Origin: Marinobacter sp. ANT_B65
GTDB lineage: Bacteria; Pseudomonadota; Gammaproteobacteria; Pseudomonadales; Oleiphilaceae
DNA: 64,000 nucleotides
Reading direction: 5' to 3'
NCBI RefSeq assembly: GCF_002407605.1
Contig: NZ_NXGV01000001.1
Coordinates: forward strand, 1,176,895-1,240,894
Positions 46,850-55,207 of the stretch are shown here, one piece after another. A program made the position numbers and the translations under genes. How positions within the stretch are numbered: the first letter of the stretch is position 1; the number at the start of each line of letters is the position of its first letter. Under the pieces are notes generated by a model. That model was not told the origin of the DNA. It did no database searches and saw only the letters and a program-made list of their open reading frames with translations.

Positions 46850-47352
46850 AAGAGTCTGCCAAAGCCCGTCGACTGAAGCGTCATCACAGGCGTAACAAGG
46901 GTCAAAGCAAGATGAACCTGGTGTCGTTGATGGATATCTTCACGATTCTTGTGTTCTTCCTTATGGTTAACTCTTCGTCTGATGTGCAGGTTCTCAACCA
47001 GAACAGTACCATCAAACTGCCTGATTCGTCGGCGGAGCAGCCCCCCGGTGATGTGCTCGCACTGACCGTTACCGACCAGGATATCCTGGTGAACGGGCAT
47101 GTTGTTATCAAACGGGCGGTGCTGCAGGCACTGGACGGACAAATTGAGCCAGGCCTGAAGCAGGAACTGGACTATCAGGCCAGTCGTTCATCGCAGCCGG
47201 CACCTGAAGCAGGGAGGGCAATTACTATTCTGGCAGACCGTGAGTTGCCCTACGATTTGCTTAAGAAAATCATGTCTACCTGCGTGGATGCGGGATACGC
47301 CAGTATATCTCTGGCGGTTAACCAGCGTGCAAAAGAGGGAGCGGGAGCATGA
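46846..47352 (+). CDS. ExbD/TolR-like protein with conserved Asp
   Basis: 168 aa. A basic N-terminus (KARRLKRHHRRNKGQSK) is followed by helix VSLMDIFTILVFFLMVNSS, in which Asp30 matches the proton-carrying Asp of ExbD. The periplasmic part includes ITILADRELPYDLLKKIMSTC, the common ExbD C-terminal fold. It is paired with the Asn-bearing homologue upstream and overlaps the AgmX-like gene by 4 nt. I infer a heteromeric ExbB-ExbD-ExbD' motor. Confidence 0.92.
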   Translation: MKESAKARRLKRHHRRNKGQSKMNLVSLMDIFTILVFFLMVNSSSDVQVLNQNSTIKLPDSSAEQPPGDVLALTVTDQDILVNGHVVIKRAVLQALDGQIEPGLKQELDYQASRSSQPAPEAGRAITILADRELPYDLLKKIMSTCVDAGYASISLAVNQRAKEGAGA

Positions 47353-48341
47353 TGGATCACCGGTATGGACTGCCATGGAGTGAGGAGCAGGGTGAGCGCA
47401 GACGCTTGATGTTAGTGGCGTTGGTTGTTGTGCCCCTGTTTGTGATCTTTGCCGGTTATGTGAGCTGGATTGAATTGCCTGAGCGGGACCGACAGGAACG
47501 CGAGGCCTTGCCGCCGCAGCTGGCCAAGCTGGTTATCGAGAAGAAGGAGCCGCCGAAACCGGTTATGCCAGAACCCGAGCCTGAACCAGAGCCCAAACCG
47601 GAGGAAAAACCGGTTGAGCAGGCCATGCCAGAACCGAAACCTGAGCCTGAACCAGCGCCTGAACCAGAACCACCAAAGCCCAAGCCCAAGCCCGAGGTAA
47701 AGGAACCGCCCAAGCCTGAAGCTGTGGCCAAGGCTCGTGAAAAAGCGAAGAACAGTGGAATTCTGGCTATGGGGAACGAGCTTTCAAAGCTCAGCGCACT
47801 GGCCAGTTCCGTAAAGCTGGATGCGCCCGTAACCCGCACAGCCAAGCCCATTGCACGTAAGGCCGAAGATACACTGGCCGCCCGTGCAACAGCCAATGTG
47901 CGCAGTTCAGGTGTGAATGATGCTGCACTTGAGCGCGAAAGCCGCGAGGTTGCCCTGGCGGGGCGTGAAAGGGCGGAAGTGGCGGAGGCAGAGCGTGTCG
48001 CTGAAGTTAAAGAAACGGTCCGGCGTGAAAAGCAGGAAACCGCTTCCCGGACGCGCAGCAAAGAAGAGTTGCGGCGTACCATGGATGCGAATAAATCTGC
48101 GATTTACAGCATATACAATCGCGAGCTTCGTCGAAAACCATCGCTGCAGGGTAGTATTACACCTGAGCTGGTGATCGAACCCAGTGGTGCTGTATCACGA
48201 TGTTCTGTTGTCGAATCAACGCTCGGAGAACCGGGTCTGGAAAACAAGATCTGTAATCGTCTGTTGCTTGTAGACTTCGGCCCGCGGCCGGGAGTAGGCC
48301 AGACGACGATCCGCTACCCGATTGAACTGCTGTCCGGTTGA
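47349..48341 (+). CDS. AgmX/PglI C-terminal-domain protein, TonB-like transducer
   Basis: 330 aa. The cytoplasmic N-terminus is followed by a single membrane helix (about 20-40, LMLVALVVVPLFVIFAGYVS). A long Pro-Glu-Lys linker at about 66-123, as in TonB, reaches through the periplasm. A helical Arg/Glu-rich segment (about 185-235) comes next. The C-terminal 90 residues (AIYSIYNRELRRKPSLQG, VIEPSGAVSRCSVVES, ICNRLLLVDFGP) match the AgmX/PglI C-terminal domain known from Myxococcus gliding proteins. It should couple the ExbB/ExbD motor to the outer-membrane or TPR partners. It is last in the array. Confidence 0.88.
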   Translation: MMDHRYGLPWSEEQGERRRLMLVALVVVPLFVIFAGYVSWIELPERDRQEREALPPQLAKLVIEKKEPPKPVMPEPEPEPEPKPEEKPVEQAMPEPKPEPEPAPEPEPPKPKPKPEVKEPPKPEAVAKAREKAKNSGILAMGNELSKLSALASSVKLDAPVTRTAKPIARKAEDTLAARATANVRSSGVNDAALERESREVALAGRERAEVAEAERVAEVKETVRREKQETASRTRSKEELRRTMDANKSAIYSIYNRELRRKPSLQGSITPELVIEPSGAVSRCSVVESTLGEPGLENKICNRLLLVDFGPRPGVGQTTIRYPIELLSG

Positions 48342-48373
48342 TAGCTCTCTGCAGAGCTGTCTGCCCCGGACAG
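48330..48373. repeat. two-tier hairpin between agmX-like gene and phaC
   Basis: Outer arms CTGTCCGG (48330-48337) and CCGGACAG (48366-48373) enclose inner arms AGCTCT (48343-48348) and AGAGCT (48353-48358). It lies at the convergent ends of two genes and is symmetrical, so it may serve both as a terminator or mRNA 3' stabiliser, though no T run is present. Confidence 0.55.
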
Positions 48374-48393
48374 TTGTTCACTTCAGATGCGCG

Positions 48394-50193
48394 TTATTCC
48401 GCAGCTTCTTTGGCCTTCACCAGCACGTAACTGCCCGGAGCGTCCTCAATTACGGCAAGCTTGCCGTCTCCGGGTGTTCTTGCGGCAACCTGCTCGCCAG
48501 CATATTGCTGAATCCATTCGAGCCAGTGTGGCCACCAGGAACCATGATGCTCGTCTGCGCTTGCAAGCCACTTATCCGCATCCGGTTTCATGGGGTCATT
48601 CGTCCAGTAACTATACTTTTCCTTGTAGGGAGGATTAATGACCCCTGCAATATGGCCGGAACCGGATAGTACGAAATGAACATTGCCACCATGGGCCAGA
48701 GCCCCTTTATAGGTGCTTTTCCATTTTGCGATATGATCCTGCCGGGCGGAAAGAAAGAACGACGGTACCTCTATTTCGCCCAGATTAATTGTCTCTCCAG
48801 CGAAAGTGAGAGCATCAGGCTGCACCAGCCGATTATTAAGATACATCTCTCGCAGGTAGAAGCTGTGCATTTTTGCGGGCAGGTTGGTGCTGTCGGTGTT
48901 CCAGTACAACAGATCAAAAGCCGTTGGTTTCTGCCCCTTGAGATAACTGTTGGTCCAGAACGACCAGAACAGATCATTCTCCCGTAAAAGGTTGAACGTG
49001 AACGCCATTGCCCGGCCATCCAGATAACCCTTTTTATTCATCGCGCGTTCAATACCACGGATTGAATGCTCATTGATGAATACACCAATGCCGCCGGGAT
49101 CAGAGAAGTCCAGCAGGCTTGCAAGGTATGTAGCACTGACAACAGGATCCCTGCCTTTCTTCTTCAGCCAGGCCAGAGCTGATGCCAGAAGCGTCCCTCC
49201 GATGCAGTATCCGATCAGATTCATCTGCTCTTCGCCGGTGGCCGCAGTTACTGCCTCCATGGCCGCCAGAGGCCCTTCAGCCATGTAGTCGTCCCAGCCT
49301 TTGTCTCTCAGTTCGGGCCCTGGATTGCGCCAGGATATGATGAATACGGTCTGCCCCTGGCTGACAAGCCATTGGATAAAAGAATTTTTCGGGCTGAGAT
49401 CAAGAATGTAATACTTATTGATCCATGGCGGGACAATCAGCAGGGGCCGTTTGCAGACAGTATCCGTGGTAGGTGTGTACTGAATGAGTTGCATCAGGTC
49501 ATTCTGAAATACCACTTTTCCTGGTGTCGTGGCCAGGTTACGGCCGACCTCGAATGCGGAGCGATCGGTCATGCCAACATTGAATAGCTTCGGGTTCTGA
49601 CGGAAATCATCGATAAACTGCTTCCCTCCATCGACCAGATTCATGCCCTTGCGCTCCCAGGTTATTTTGAGAGCCTCTGGGTTCGTTGCCAGAAAGTTGG
49701 AAGGAGCGAGCGCGCTGGTGAGCTGGCGAGCGTAAAAAAGCATCTGTTCGTGGCCGGCCGGGGGTATGCCTTCCATGTTCTCTACCCAATCCAGAAACGC
49801 TCGGGAGTTAATCAGGTAGGCCTGATGCAATACATCAAATGGCAGGTGCCTGTGCCACTCTTCTGCCCTGAAGCGCCGGTCATCACTGTCTGCGGGCGCA
49901 GCCGGCTCTTTGTCGATTCCGTTCAGTCTGGCGACCGTGTAAGAGCCTAGATCGGCGTATTTTCGGGCCAGTTCCAGCTCTGCTCCCGCGAGACGCCAGG
50001 GGTGAAGCAGCAAATCTTTTGCCATGGTGCGGTAGGCATCTGACATTTCAGACAATGTGGAGCTCTTGGCGTAATCCATAACGCCGGTATCTCCAAGCAA
50101 CTTTTCCAGGTGTTGCTGGCCCTCACGTACTTTTGTTTCAAACGTACTTGCCAGTCGATTTGCGGTTTTTCCAAGCTTGTCCAGACCCAACAT
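48394..50193 (-). CDS. phaC: class I poly(3-hydroxyalkanoate) synthase
   Basis: Polymerises hydroxyacyl-CoA into PHA storage granules. It is 599 aa, the class I length. The lipase-like box GYCIGG holds the catalytic Cys330. PPWINKYYILDLSPKNSFI, the SWRNP segment and SGSGHIAGVINPP (with the catalytic His) are family signatures. No phaA, phaB or phaR adjoins it. An inverted repeat TGATCAG/CTGATCA at 50258-50279 lies upstream, between it and the divergent DksA-like gene, and might be an operator. Confidence 0.96.
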   Translation of the reverse strand: MLGLDKLGKTANRLASTFETKVREGQQHLEKLLGDTGVMDYAKSSTLSEMSDAYRTMAKDLLLHPWRLAGAELELARKYADLGSYTVARLNGIDKEPAAPADSDDRRFRAEEWHRHLPFDVLHQAYLINSRAFLDWVENMEGIPPAGHEQMLFYARQLTSALAPSNFLATNPEALKITWERKGMNLVDGGKQFIDDFRQNPKLFNVGMTDRSAFEVGRNLATTPGKVVFQNDLMQLIQYTPTTDTVCKRPLLIVPPWINKYYILDLSPKNSFIQWLVSQGQTVFIISWRNPGPELRDKGWDDYMAEGPLAAMEAVTAATGEEQMNLIGYCIGGTLLASALAWLKKKGRDPVVSATYLASLLDFSDPGGIGVFINEHSIRGIERAMNKKGYLDGRAMAFTFNLLRENDLFWSFWTNSYLKGQKPTAFDLLYWNTDSTNLPAKMHSFYLREMYLNNRLVQPDALTFAGETINLGEIEVPSFFLSARQDHIAKWKSTYKGALAHGGNVHFVLSGSGHIAGVINPPYKEKYSYWTNDPMKPDADKWLASADEHHGSWWPHWLEWIQQYAGEQVAARTPGDGKLAVIEDAPGSYVLVKAKEAAE

Positions 50194-50345
50194 GTGCAGC
50201 CCTCAGTTAGGATGACGGGGAGAACCCTATTCTCTCTCAAGCACATTGACACAATTGTGATCAGCATCAATCCTGATCAGGGTTAAAAGGCTAATGTAGT
50301 CTATAGATAAGCTGTAAACCGTAGGCAGGAAACAGGAGATGTTAT

Positions 50346-50666
50346 ATGAGCAATCGCAAAGCGGAACTTGAAACACTGAAAGCGGATCTGATAGCACGCC
50401 TGGAACGTTATGAGGCACACCAGCAACGTAAAGGAGGGGCTCTCGACAAAGACTCTGAAGAGCAGGCTTCACAAATTCAGAACGATGAGGTTGTGGATTC
50501 ACTTGAAGAAGAGACCCGGGTGGAGCTGGCGCAGATAAAAGTGGCACTTGAGCGCATTAACCAGGGGAAAGGTGAGGAGTGTGAGGTCTGCGGCAAGCCT
50601 ATTGATCCCCGAAGGCTTCAGGTGCTGCCTTACACCACTGTTTGCGTGGATTGCGCTAAAGGCTGA
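50346..50666 (+). CDS. TraR/DksA-family zinc-finger protein
   Basis: 106 aa. An N-terminal coiled coil (ETLKADLIARLERYEAHQQ) is followed by an acidic helix and a four-Cys zinc finger: Cys79, Cys82, Cys100 and Cys103 (CEVCGKPIDPRRLQVLPYTTVCVDC). Full DksA is about 150 aa, so this is one of the short homologues that may bind the RNA polymerase secondary channel. CAGGAGAT precedes the ATG. It is divergent from phaC. Confidence 0.88.
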   Translation: MSNRKAELETLKADLIARLERYEAHQQRKGGALDKDSEEQASQIQNDEVVDSLEEETRVELAQIKVALERINQGKGEECEVCGKPIDPRRLQVLPYTTVCVDCAKG

Positions 50667-50791
50667 ATCCGGAAAGACCCTATACAGAACTTTTGGAAGG
50701 CTGACCGGGACTATTGCTGTCTGCAGAGTATCGCTTTGGTGGCTGAGTTCATGCATTATCCTGCCCCGAATTTGCGACGTGGAGTGGTTGT

Positions 50792-52255
50792 ATGTCTGAA
50801 CAACAGCAGATAACTGACAATCCGGAAGGGTATTCCAGAAGCCAGCTGGCTGGCCTGTTTCTCGGTGCGGGCTTTCTTCTGATAACGGTGCTTTTGTCTC
50901 CACCGGAGTCCATGACGGCCGAGGCGTGGTCAGCGATGGGACTTATGTTGCTCATGGCTACCTGGTGGTCAACAGAAGCCATCCCGATTCCCGCTACTGC
51001 ACTTTTGCCGGTTGTACTTGTACCCGGGCTTGGCCTGGGGAGTATCTCTCAGGCGACATCTCCTTATGCGCACCCGATCATTTTTCTCTTTCTTGGTGGC
51101 TTTACACTGGGGCTGGCGATGCAGCGCTGGAACCTTCACCGGCGCATTGCACTGATGACGCTCAAGACGGTTGGTTCTGAGCCTAAATGGCAGATTGCAG
51201 GCTTTATGCTGGCGACAGCCTTTCTGAGTATGTGGGTAAGTAATACCGCAACTGCAATCATGATGCTGCCCATAGGCTTGTCTGTCATCGGAATGGCGGG
51301 TAATGGTCAGTCGGAAAATGTTCAGCGCTATGCCACGGCGCTTTTGCTGGCCATAGCATACTCCGCCAGTATTGGCGGTATCGCTACTCTTATAGGCACG
51401 CCGCCCAATGCTCTGCTGGCAGCCTACCTGAATGAGACCCAGGGTATATCGATCGGGTTTTCCCAGTGGATGTTGCTTGGCGTCCCTGTTGCAGCAGTGA
51501 TGCTGGTGCTGGTCTGGTGGTGGCTGACCCGCAGAGAGTTTGGCCTGGTGGAGCAGGAAGACGCGGGTCAGGTTATACATGATGAACTTGCTGCTCTGGG
51601 GCCCATGAGTCGTGGCGAAAAGCTTGTATCCGTGATCTTTGTCCTGACGGCCGGTGCCTGGATTTTCCGGCCGCTGTTGTCGGTGAACATTGCACCATGG
51701 TTGACCGATACGGGGATTGCCATATCGGCGGCCATTGCCATGTTTATTATCCCGGTTAATACCCGTGAACAGAGTTTTGTGCTGGACTGGGATACAGCAA
51801 AAGGCATTCCGTGGGGGGTTCTTTTGCTGTTTGGTGGCGGTCTTGCCATGGCCGGAGCTATCAGCAGTTCCGGACTGGCCGACTGGATAGCAGCAAGTAT
51901 GCATGTTGCAGGCGCATTACCGGTGATCGTAATGATCGTGCTGGTCGTGACGGTGATTATTTTCCTCACGGAAGTGACCAGCAATACAGCAACTGCGGCT
52001 GCTTTTTTGCCATTGCTGGGCGCATTGGCAGTTTCTCAGGACGCATCACCACTGCTTCTGACAGTTCCCGCTGCTATTGCCGCCAGTTGTGCGTTCATGA
52101 TGCCGGTGGCTACGCCACCGAATGCGATTGTTTTTTCCAGCGGGCACATGAAGATAGGCGAGATGATTCGCACAGGGTTTGCGTTGAACATCGCCGGCAT
52201 CATAGTGGTTACTCTGCTTTGCTATTTCCTTATGGGCATGGTTTTTACCCAATGA
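50792..52255 (+). CDS. DASS/SLC13-family sodium-coupled anion transporter
   Basis: 487 aa, an inner-membrane protein with about 11-13 helices. Typical DASS motifs are STEAIPIPATALLPVVL, FLFLGGFTLGLAMQRWNLH, SNTATAIMMLPIG and TEVTSNTATAAAFLPLLG; the two SNT motifs bind sodium and substrate carboxylate. The FMMPVATPPNAIVFSSG segment also fits. Substrate is likely a C4-dicarboxylate or related anion; sulfate cannot be excluded. GGAG lies 7 nt before the ATG. Confidence 0.93.
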   Translation: MSEQQQITDNPEGYSRSQLAGLFLGAGFLLITVLLSPPESMTAEAWSAMGLMLLMATWWSTEAIPIPATALLPVVLVPGLGLGSISQATSPYAHPIIFLFLGGFTLGLAMQRWNLHRRIALMTLKTVGSEPKWQIAGFMLATAFLSMWVSNTATAIMMLPIGLSVIGMAGNGQSENVQRYATALLLAIAYSASIGGIATLIGTPPNALLAAYLNETQGISIGFSQWMLLGVPVAAVMLVLVWWWLTRREFGLVEQEDAGQVIHDELAALGPMSRGEKLVSVIFVLTAGAWIFRPLLSVNIAPWLTDTGIAISAAIAMFIIPVNTREQSFVLDWDTAKGIPWGVLLLFGGGLAMAGAISSSGLADWIAASMHVAGALPVIVMIVLVVTVIIFLTEVTSNTATAAAFLPLLGALAVSQDASPLLLTVPAAIAASCAFMMPVATPPNAIVFSSGHMKIGEMIRTGFALNIAGIIVVTLLCYFLMGMVFTQ

Positions 52256-52260
52256 ACCCT

Positions 52261-52288
52261 GTGCGGGCGCTACTTTTTGCGTCCGCAC
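52261..52288. terminator. possible bidirectional terminator between transporter and deacetylase genes
   Basis: 10-bp arms GTGCGGGCGC and GCGTCCGCAC (one G-U pair) around a T-rich loop. It lies between two convergent genes; no T tract follows the stem. Confidence 0.45.
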
Positions 52289-52317
52289 TCCCTCATACCG
52301 GTACAACAGAGGTCGGT

Positions 52318-53349
52318 TCAGTCTTCTGGTTGGCTGAGATCCAGCCATTGCTGGGAGAGCCAGTAGAAGCTGCCGTCTTCAGCCGGGTGAGTGCAGTTGT
52401 AGCGGAACCGACGGCTGTTGAAGGGTTTTGGTGCTTTGACGATGATTTTCTCATCGGTGGCCTCAAAATCTATTCTCCCCATGCCGGAAGCGAAACAGGT
52501 CAGCTTTTCCGGTTGAATCGCTTCCGATGCGGGTAATGTCAATGTCGGAGGGTTGGCTGCAATAATGCCATCCGGCAGCTCGCTGGCATCGACGGGAAAG
52601 ACTTTGCTGTAAAGCTTGTCTTTGAGACCGTTCAGCTGCCCATAGGCATTGGCCATGGGAAATCTGGGCAGTCGGGTTTTTCCCGAGAGCGGTCCGACTG
52701 CTCCTGACTGTTGTCCAAATCCGAACCAGCCGCGTGCAGCGACTTCTGACTCCAGCGCTTCATCAAACTCACCATAGGGGTAAGCGAACAGCGGCAGGCT
52801 GGCTGCAAGTTGTTTTTCGAGTGTTGCCTGCGCTGTATCCAGGCTGTGATTTATCCGCTGCTTCCAGTCATTTTGTGTTTCATCCGGCCTTCTGACTAGA
52901 TGCCCATGCCCTGCCGTGTGGTTGGCTACGCTGGCGCCATCCTGCTCAGTCAGTTCCCGTAACTGTTCCCAGGTCATATAGCCGTGGCTGCCTATGGCTG
53001 CTGTGTCTACAAAAATGGTATAGGGCAGGGAGCGCTCACGAAGAATGCCAGCGGCCTGGTTGTATACTGACTCATAGGCATCATCGAAGGTGATAGCAAC
53101 ACGCCGGCCAGTTGGTTGATTGCCCGAAAAGATACTTTGTGTTGCTGTCGCCAGGTCAACCACATCAATGTCCAGCTCCCTTATCATATCGAGCTGGGCC
53201 TGAAACAGGGAAACAGACGTACTGGTAGACGGGGGTGTGGCATCGCTGATGTGGTGATACTGAAGAATGACGAGATCGGCCCTTGCTGGGAAAACTGCCA
53301 GCGAGAGTGAAAACAGGATTACGGATATCCAGAGTTTCCGGGCTCTCAT
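52318..53349 (-). CDS. exported polysaccharide deacetylase (NodB-like)
   Basis: 343 aa with signal peptide (ISVILFSLSLAVFPARA, then DLVILQYHHISD). It has NodB fold motifs: VAITFDDAYESVYNQA (metal Asp and catalytic Asp) and NHTAGHGH (metal His pair). LPLFAYPYGEFDEALE is a later family motif. It removes N- or O-acetyl groups from an envelope or extracellular glycan that cannot be named. Its start overlaps the stop of the DnaJ-related gene by 4 nt, so the two are coupled. Confidence 0.9.
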   Translation of the reverse strand: MRARKLWISVILFSLSLAVFPARADLVILQYHHISDATPPSTSTSVSLFQAQLDMIRELDIDVVDLATATQSIFSGNQPTGRRVAITFDDAYESVYNQAAGILRERSLPYTIFVDTAAIGSHGYMTWEQLRELTEQDGASVANHTAGHGHLVRRPDETQNDWKQRINHSLDTAQATLEKQLAASLPLFAYPYGEFDEALESEVAARGWFGFGQQSGAVGPLSGKTRLPRFPMANAYGQLNGLKDKLYSKVFPVDASELPDGIIAANPPTLTLPASEAIQPEKLTCFASGMGRIDFEATDEKIIVKAPKPFNSRRFRYNCTHPAEDGSFYWLSQQWLDLSQPED

Positions 53350-54059
53350 ATCTGTTCCATTACGTGGTGAAAATGCGCTTTCAGAACGGCGAATGCCCCA
53401 TTGAGCTCCTGAATAGCCTCTGTATCTCCCCCCCGGTCCGGATGTGCCTGCATGACAGCGCGACGAAACGCCTTTTTTGTTTCGGAGAAACAGGACGGGA
53501 TCTCTGTAAATCCAAGTGTCTTTGCAGCTGCCAGTGTTTCAGGGGCGCCGGGCCCTGAGTTTTGGTAGCCGCTCCAGAAGCTCTCCATCATCTGCTGAAT
53601 GGCATCTTCAGGAAGTTCATATTGGGACAGATCCAGATAGAAATTGCGCAGGCTGTCCAAGGCTCCGGGCAGGCCGTTTCCGCCGATGGTATCCTGATGT
53701 CTGATACTGATTTTCAGGGGCGAAATCATCAGATTTTCACCCGCCTCTGCCAAGGTATCCCTCAGACGGTACAGCACGTGAAAAAGCAGAAAGTGCACAG
53801 GGTAGAGCTTTTTCGGTTCGTGAAATTCCAGATTTCCGATCAGTTGCCAGGGAGGGCTTTGCAGTTTTCTGATCAGGGTGAGCTCGTCGATCCCGTCTGG
53901 TGAACTTCGAAGTTCATGCTCAGTGGCCACCAGCAAATGCTGAATCTGCTGTTCAAGAATCTCTCCTGACTCAATGGGCGGTGCTGGCCGGGACTGGTTC
54001 CGGGAGGTTTGCGTGTTGTTTTCAGAATCAATATCAGTGACCGGGCGAATGTTATTCAT
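53346..54059 (-). CDS. DnaJ-related protein
   Basis: About 237 aa from ATG 54059 (MNNIRPVTDID); an in-frame ATG at 54164 would add 35 residues that look non-coding and lack a ribosome site, so the shorter form was chosen with some doubt. An N-terminal DNAJ-related domain (LVATEHELRSSPDGIDELTLIRKLQ, YPVHFLLFHVLYRLRDTLAE) is followed by a C-terminal partial J domain with the HPD motif (MQAHPDRGGDTEAIQELNGAF). It probably stimulates a DnaK-type chaperone. It precedes and overlaps the deacetylase gene. Confidence 0.85.
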   Translation of the reverse strand: MNNIRPVTDIDSENNTQTSRNQSRPAPPIESGEILEQQIQHLLVATEHELRSSPDGIDELTLIRKLQSPPWQLIGNLEFHEPKKLYPVHFLLFHVLYRLRDTLAEAGENLMISPLKISIRHQDTIGGNGLPGALDSLRNFYLDLSQYELPEDAIQQMMESFWSGYQNSGPGAPETLAAAKTLGFTEIPSCFSETKKAFRRAVMQAHPDRGGDTEAIQELNGAFAVLKAHFHHVMEQI

Positions 54060-54237
54060 GGTTCTGATAGCTCCGGGGGCTGGTGCATTCGCTCTGCAAG
54101 CACGAGAGATGGATTTCTGTTTCCGTTTGCCAAGGGGGATTTTATTTGAACTCAAGATCTCCATGCCGGCATCCTGTCACTGAAATGACGGGATGCGTAT
54201 AATCAGTTCTACCATTTTCCAGACGAATATAGTTTAT

Positions 54238-55158
54238 ATGTCCCAAGTGATAACCGATAGCCCGAAACAGCTCTCGAATAGTGAGTACGAACGTTCCTGC
54301 AAGGTAGAGCAGAATAAACTGCAGAAGCGTCTGCGCCGGGAAGCCGGTCGGGCCATTGCAGATTTTTCGATGATCGAAGCAGGAGACAAGGTAATGTGTT
54401 GTTTGTCCGGGGGCAAAGACTCATATGCCATGCTGGACATTCTGCTTAATTTACAGAAAAACGCACCCGTATCGTTTGAGTTGATAGCTGTTAACCTGGA
54501 CCAGAAACAGCCAGGTTTCCCTGAGGAGATCCTGCCTGGCTATCTTTCAGAACTGGGCATCGAATATCACATTGTCGAGAAGGATACGTACAGCATCGTC
54601 AAGGACAAGGTGCCAGAAGGTAAAACCACCTGCGGGCTATGTTCGAGACTGCGTCGCGGTATTCTCTATAACTTTGCCGAAGAGCATGGCGTTACCAAGA
54701 TTGCATTGGGGCATCACCGTGATGATCTGCTGGAAACCCTGTTTCTGAACATGTTTTACGGAGGCAAACTTAAAACAATGCCACCGGTACTGCACAGTGA
54801 TGATGGGCGGAATACGGTTATTCGTCCTTTGGCCTACAGTCGTGAGAAGGATATTGCGCGGTACGCAGCTCTCAGGCAATTCCCTATCATCCCCTGCAAC
54901 CTTTGCGGTTCCCAGGAAAATCTGCAGCGCCAGGTTATCAAGGAAATGTTCCAGCATTGGGATCAGCAGCACCCGGGTCGGCTTGAAACCATGTTCAAAG
55001 CCTTGTGCAATGTTGAGCCCTCACATCTGGCTGATACCAGTCTGTATGATTTTCGCGAGGGCAAACGTCTGGGCGAAAAACAACAGGTAGTTCAGACAGC
55101 CGCGCCAGAGCAGGAATCAGAACAGAGTTTTGGTCGCCTGGACGTTCTTAACATCTGA
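54238..55158 (+). CDS. ttcA: tRNA 2-thiocytidine biosynthesis protein TtcA
   Basis: An Fe-S enzyme that thiolates C32 of certain tRNAs. It is 306 aa from ATG 54238 ([11 protein letters not shown]). The PP-loop SGGKDS is at 57-62, the CxxC pair is Cys132/Cys135 ([12 protein letters not shown]), and a further cysteine pair lies in [32 protein letters not shown] is typical. The ribosome site is weak. It is convergent with the cco cluster. Confidence 0.95.
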   Translation: MSQVITDSPKQLSNSEYERSCKVEQNKLQKRLRREAGRAIADFSMIEAGDKVMCCLSGGKDSYAMLDILLNLQKNAPVSFELIAVNLDQKQPGFPEEILPGYLSELGIEYHIVEKDTYSIVKDKVPEGKTTCGLCSRLRRGILYNFAEEHGVTKIALGHHRDDLLETLFLNMFYGGKLKTMPPVLHSDDGRNTVIRPLAYSREKDIARYAALRQFPIIPCNLCGSQENLQRQVIKEMFQHWDQQHPGRLETMFKALCNVEPSHLADTSLYDFREGKRLGEKQQVVQTAAPEQESEQSFGRLDVLNI

Positions 55159-55207
55159 TGGTTTGATTGAGTGTTTATGAGAGGCCGGCGAAGAAGGTAA
55201 TTCCGGC

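Noticed and set aside
47550-47710. DNA repeat in the agmX-like gene
   Set aside because: The repetition reflects Pro-Glu-Lys codons of a periplasm-spanning linker, not a mobile or tandem DNA element.
45584-48341. Classical TonB-ExbB-ExbD siderophore uptake operon
   Set aside because: There are two ExbD genes, the C-terminal domain is AgmX/PglI-like rather than TonB, no receptor is encoded nearby, and TPR/barrel genes adjoin.
50258-50279. FNR site upstream of phaC
   Set aside because: The spacing between TTGTG and ATCAA is six, not four; only a plain TGATCAG/CTGATCA inverted repeat remains.
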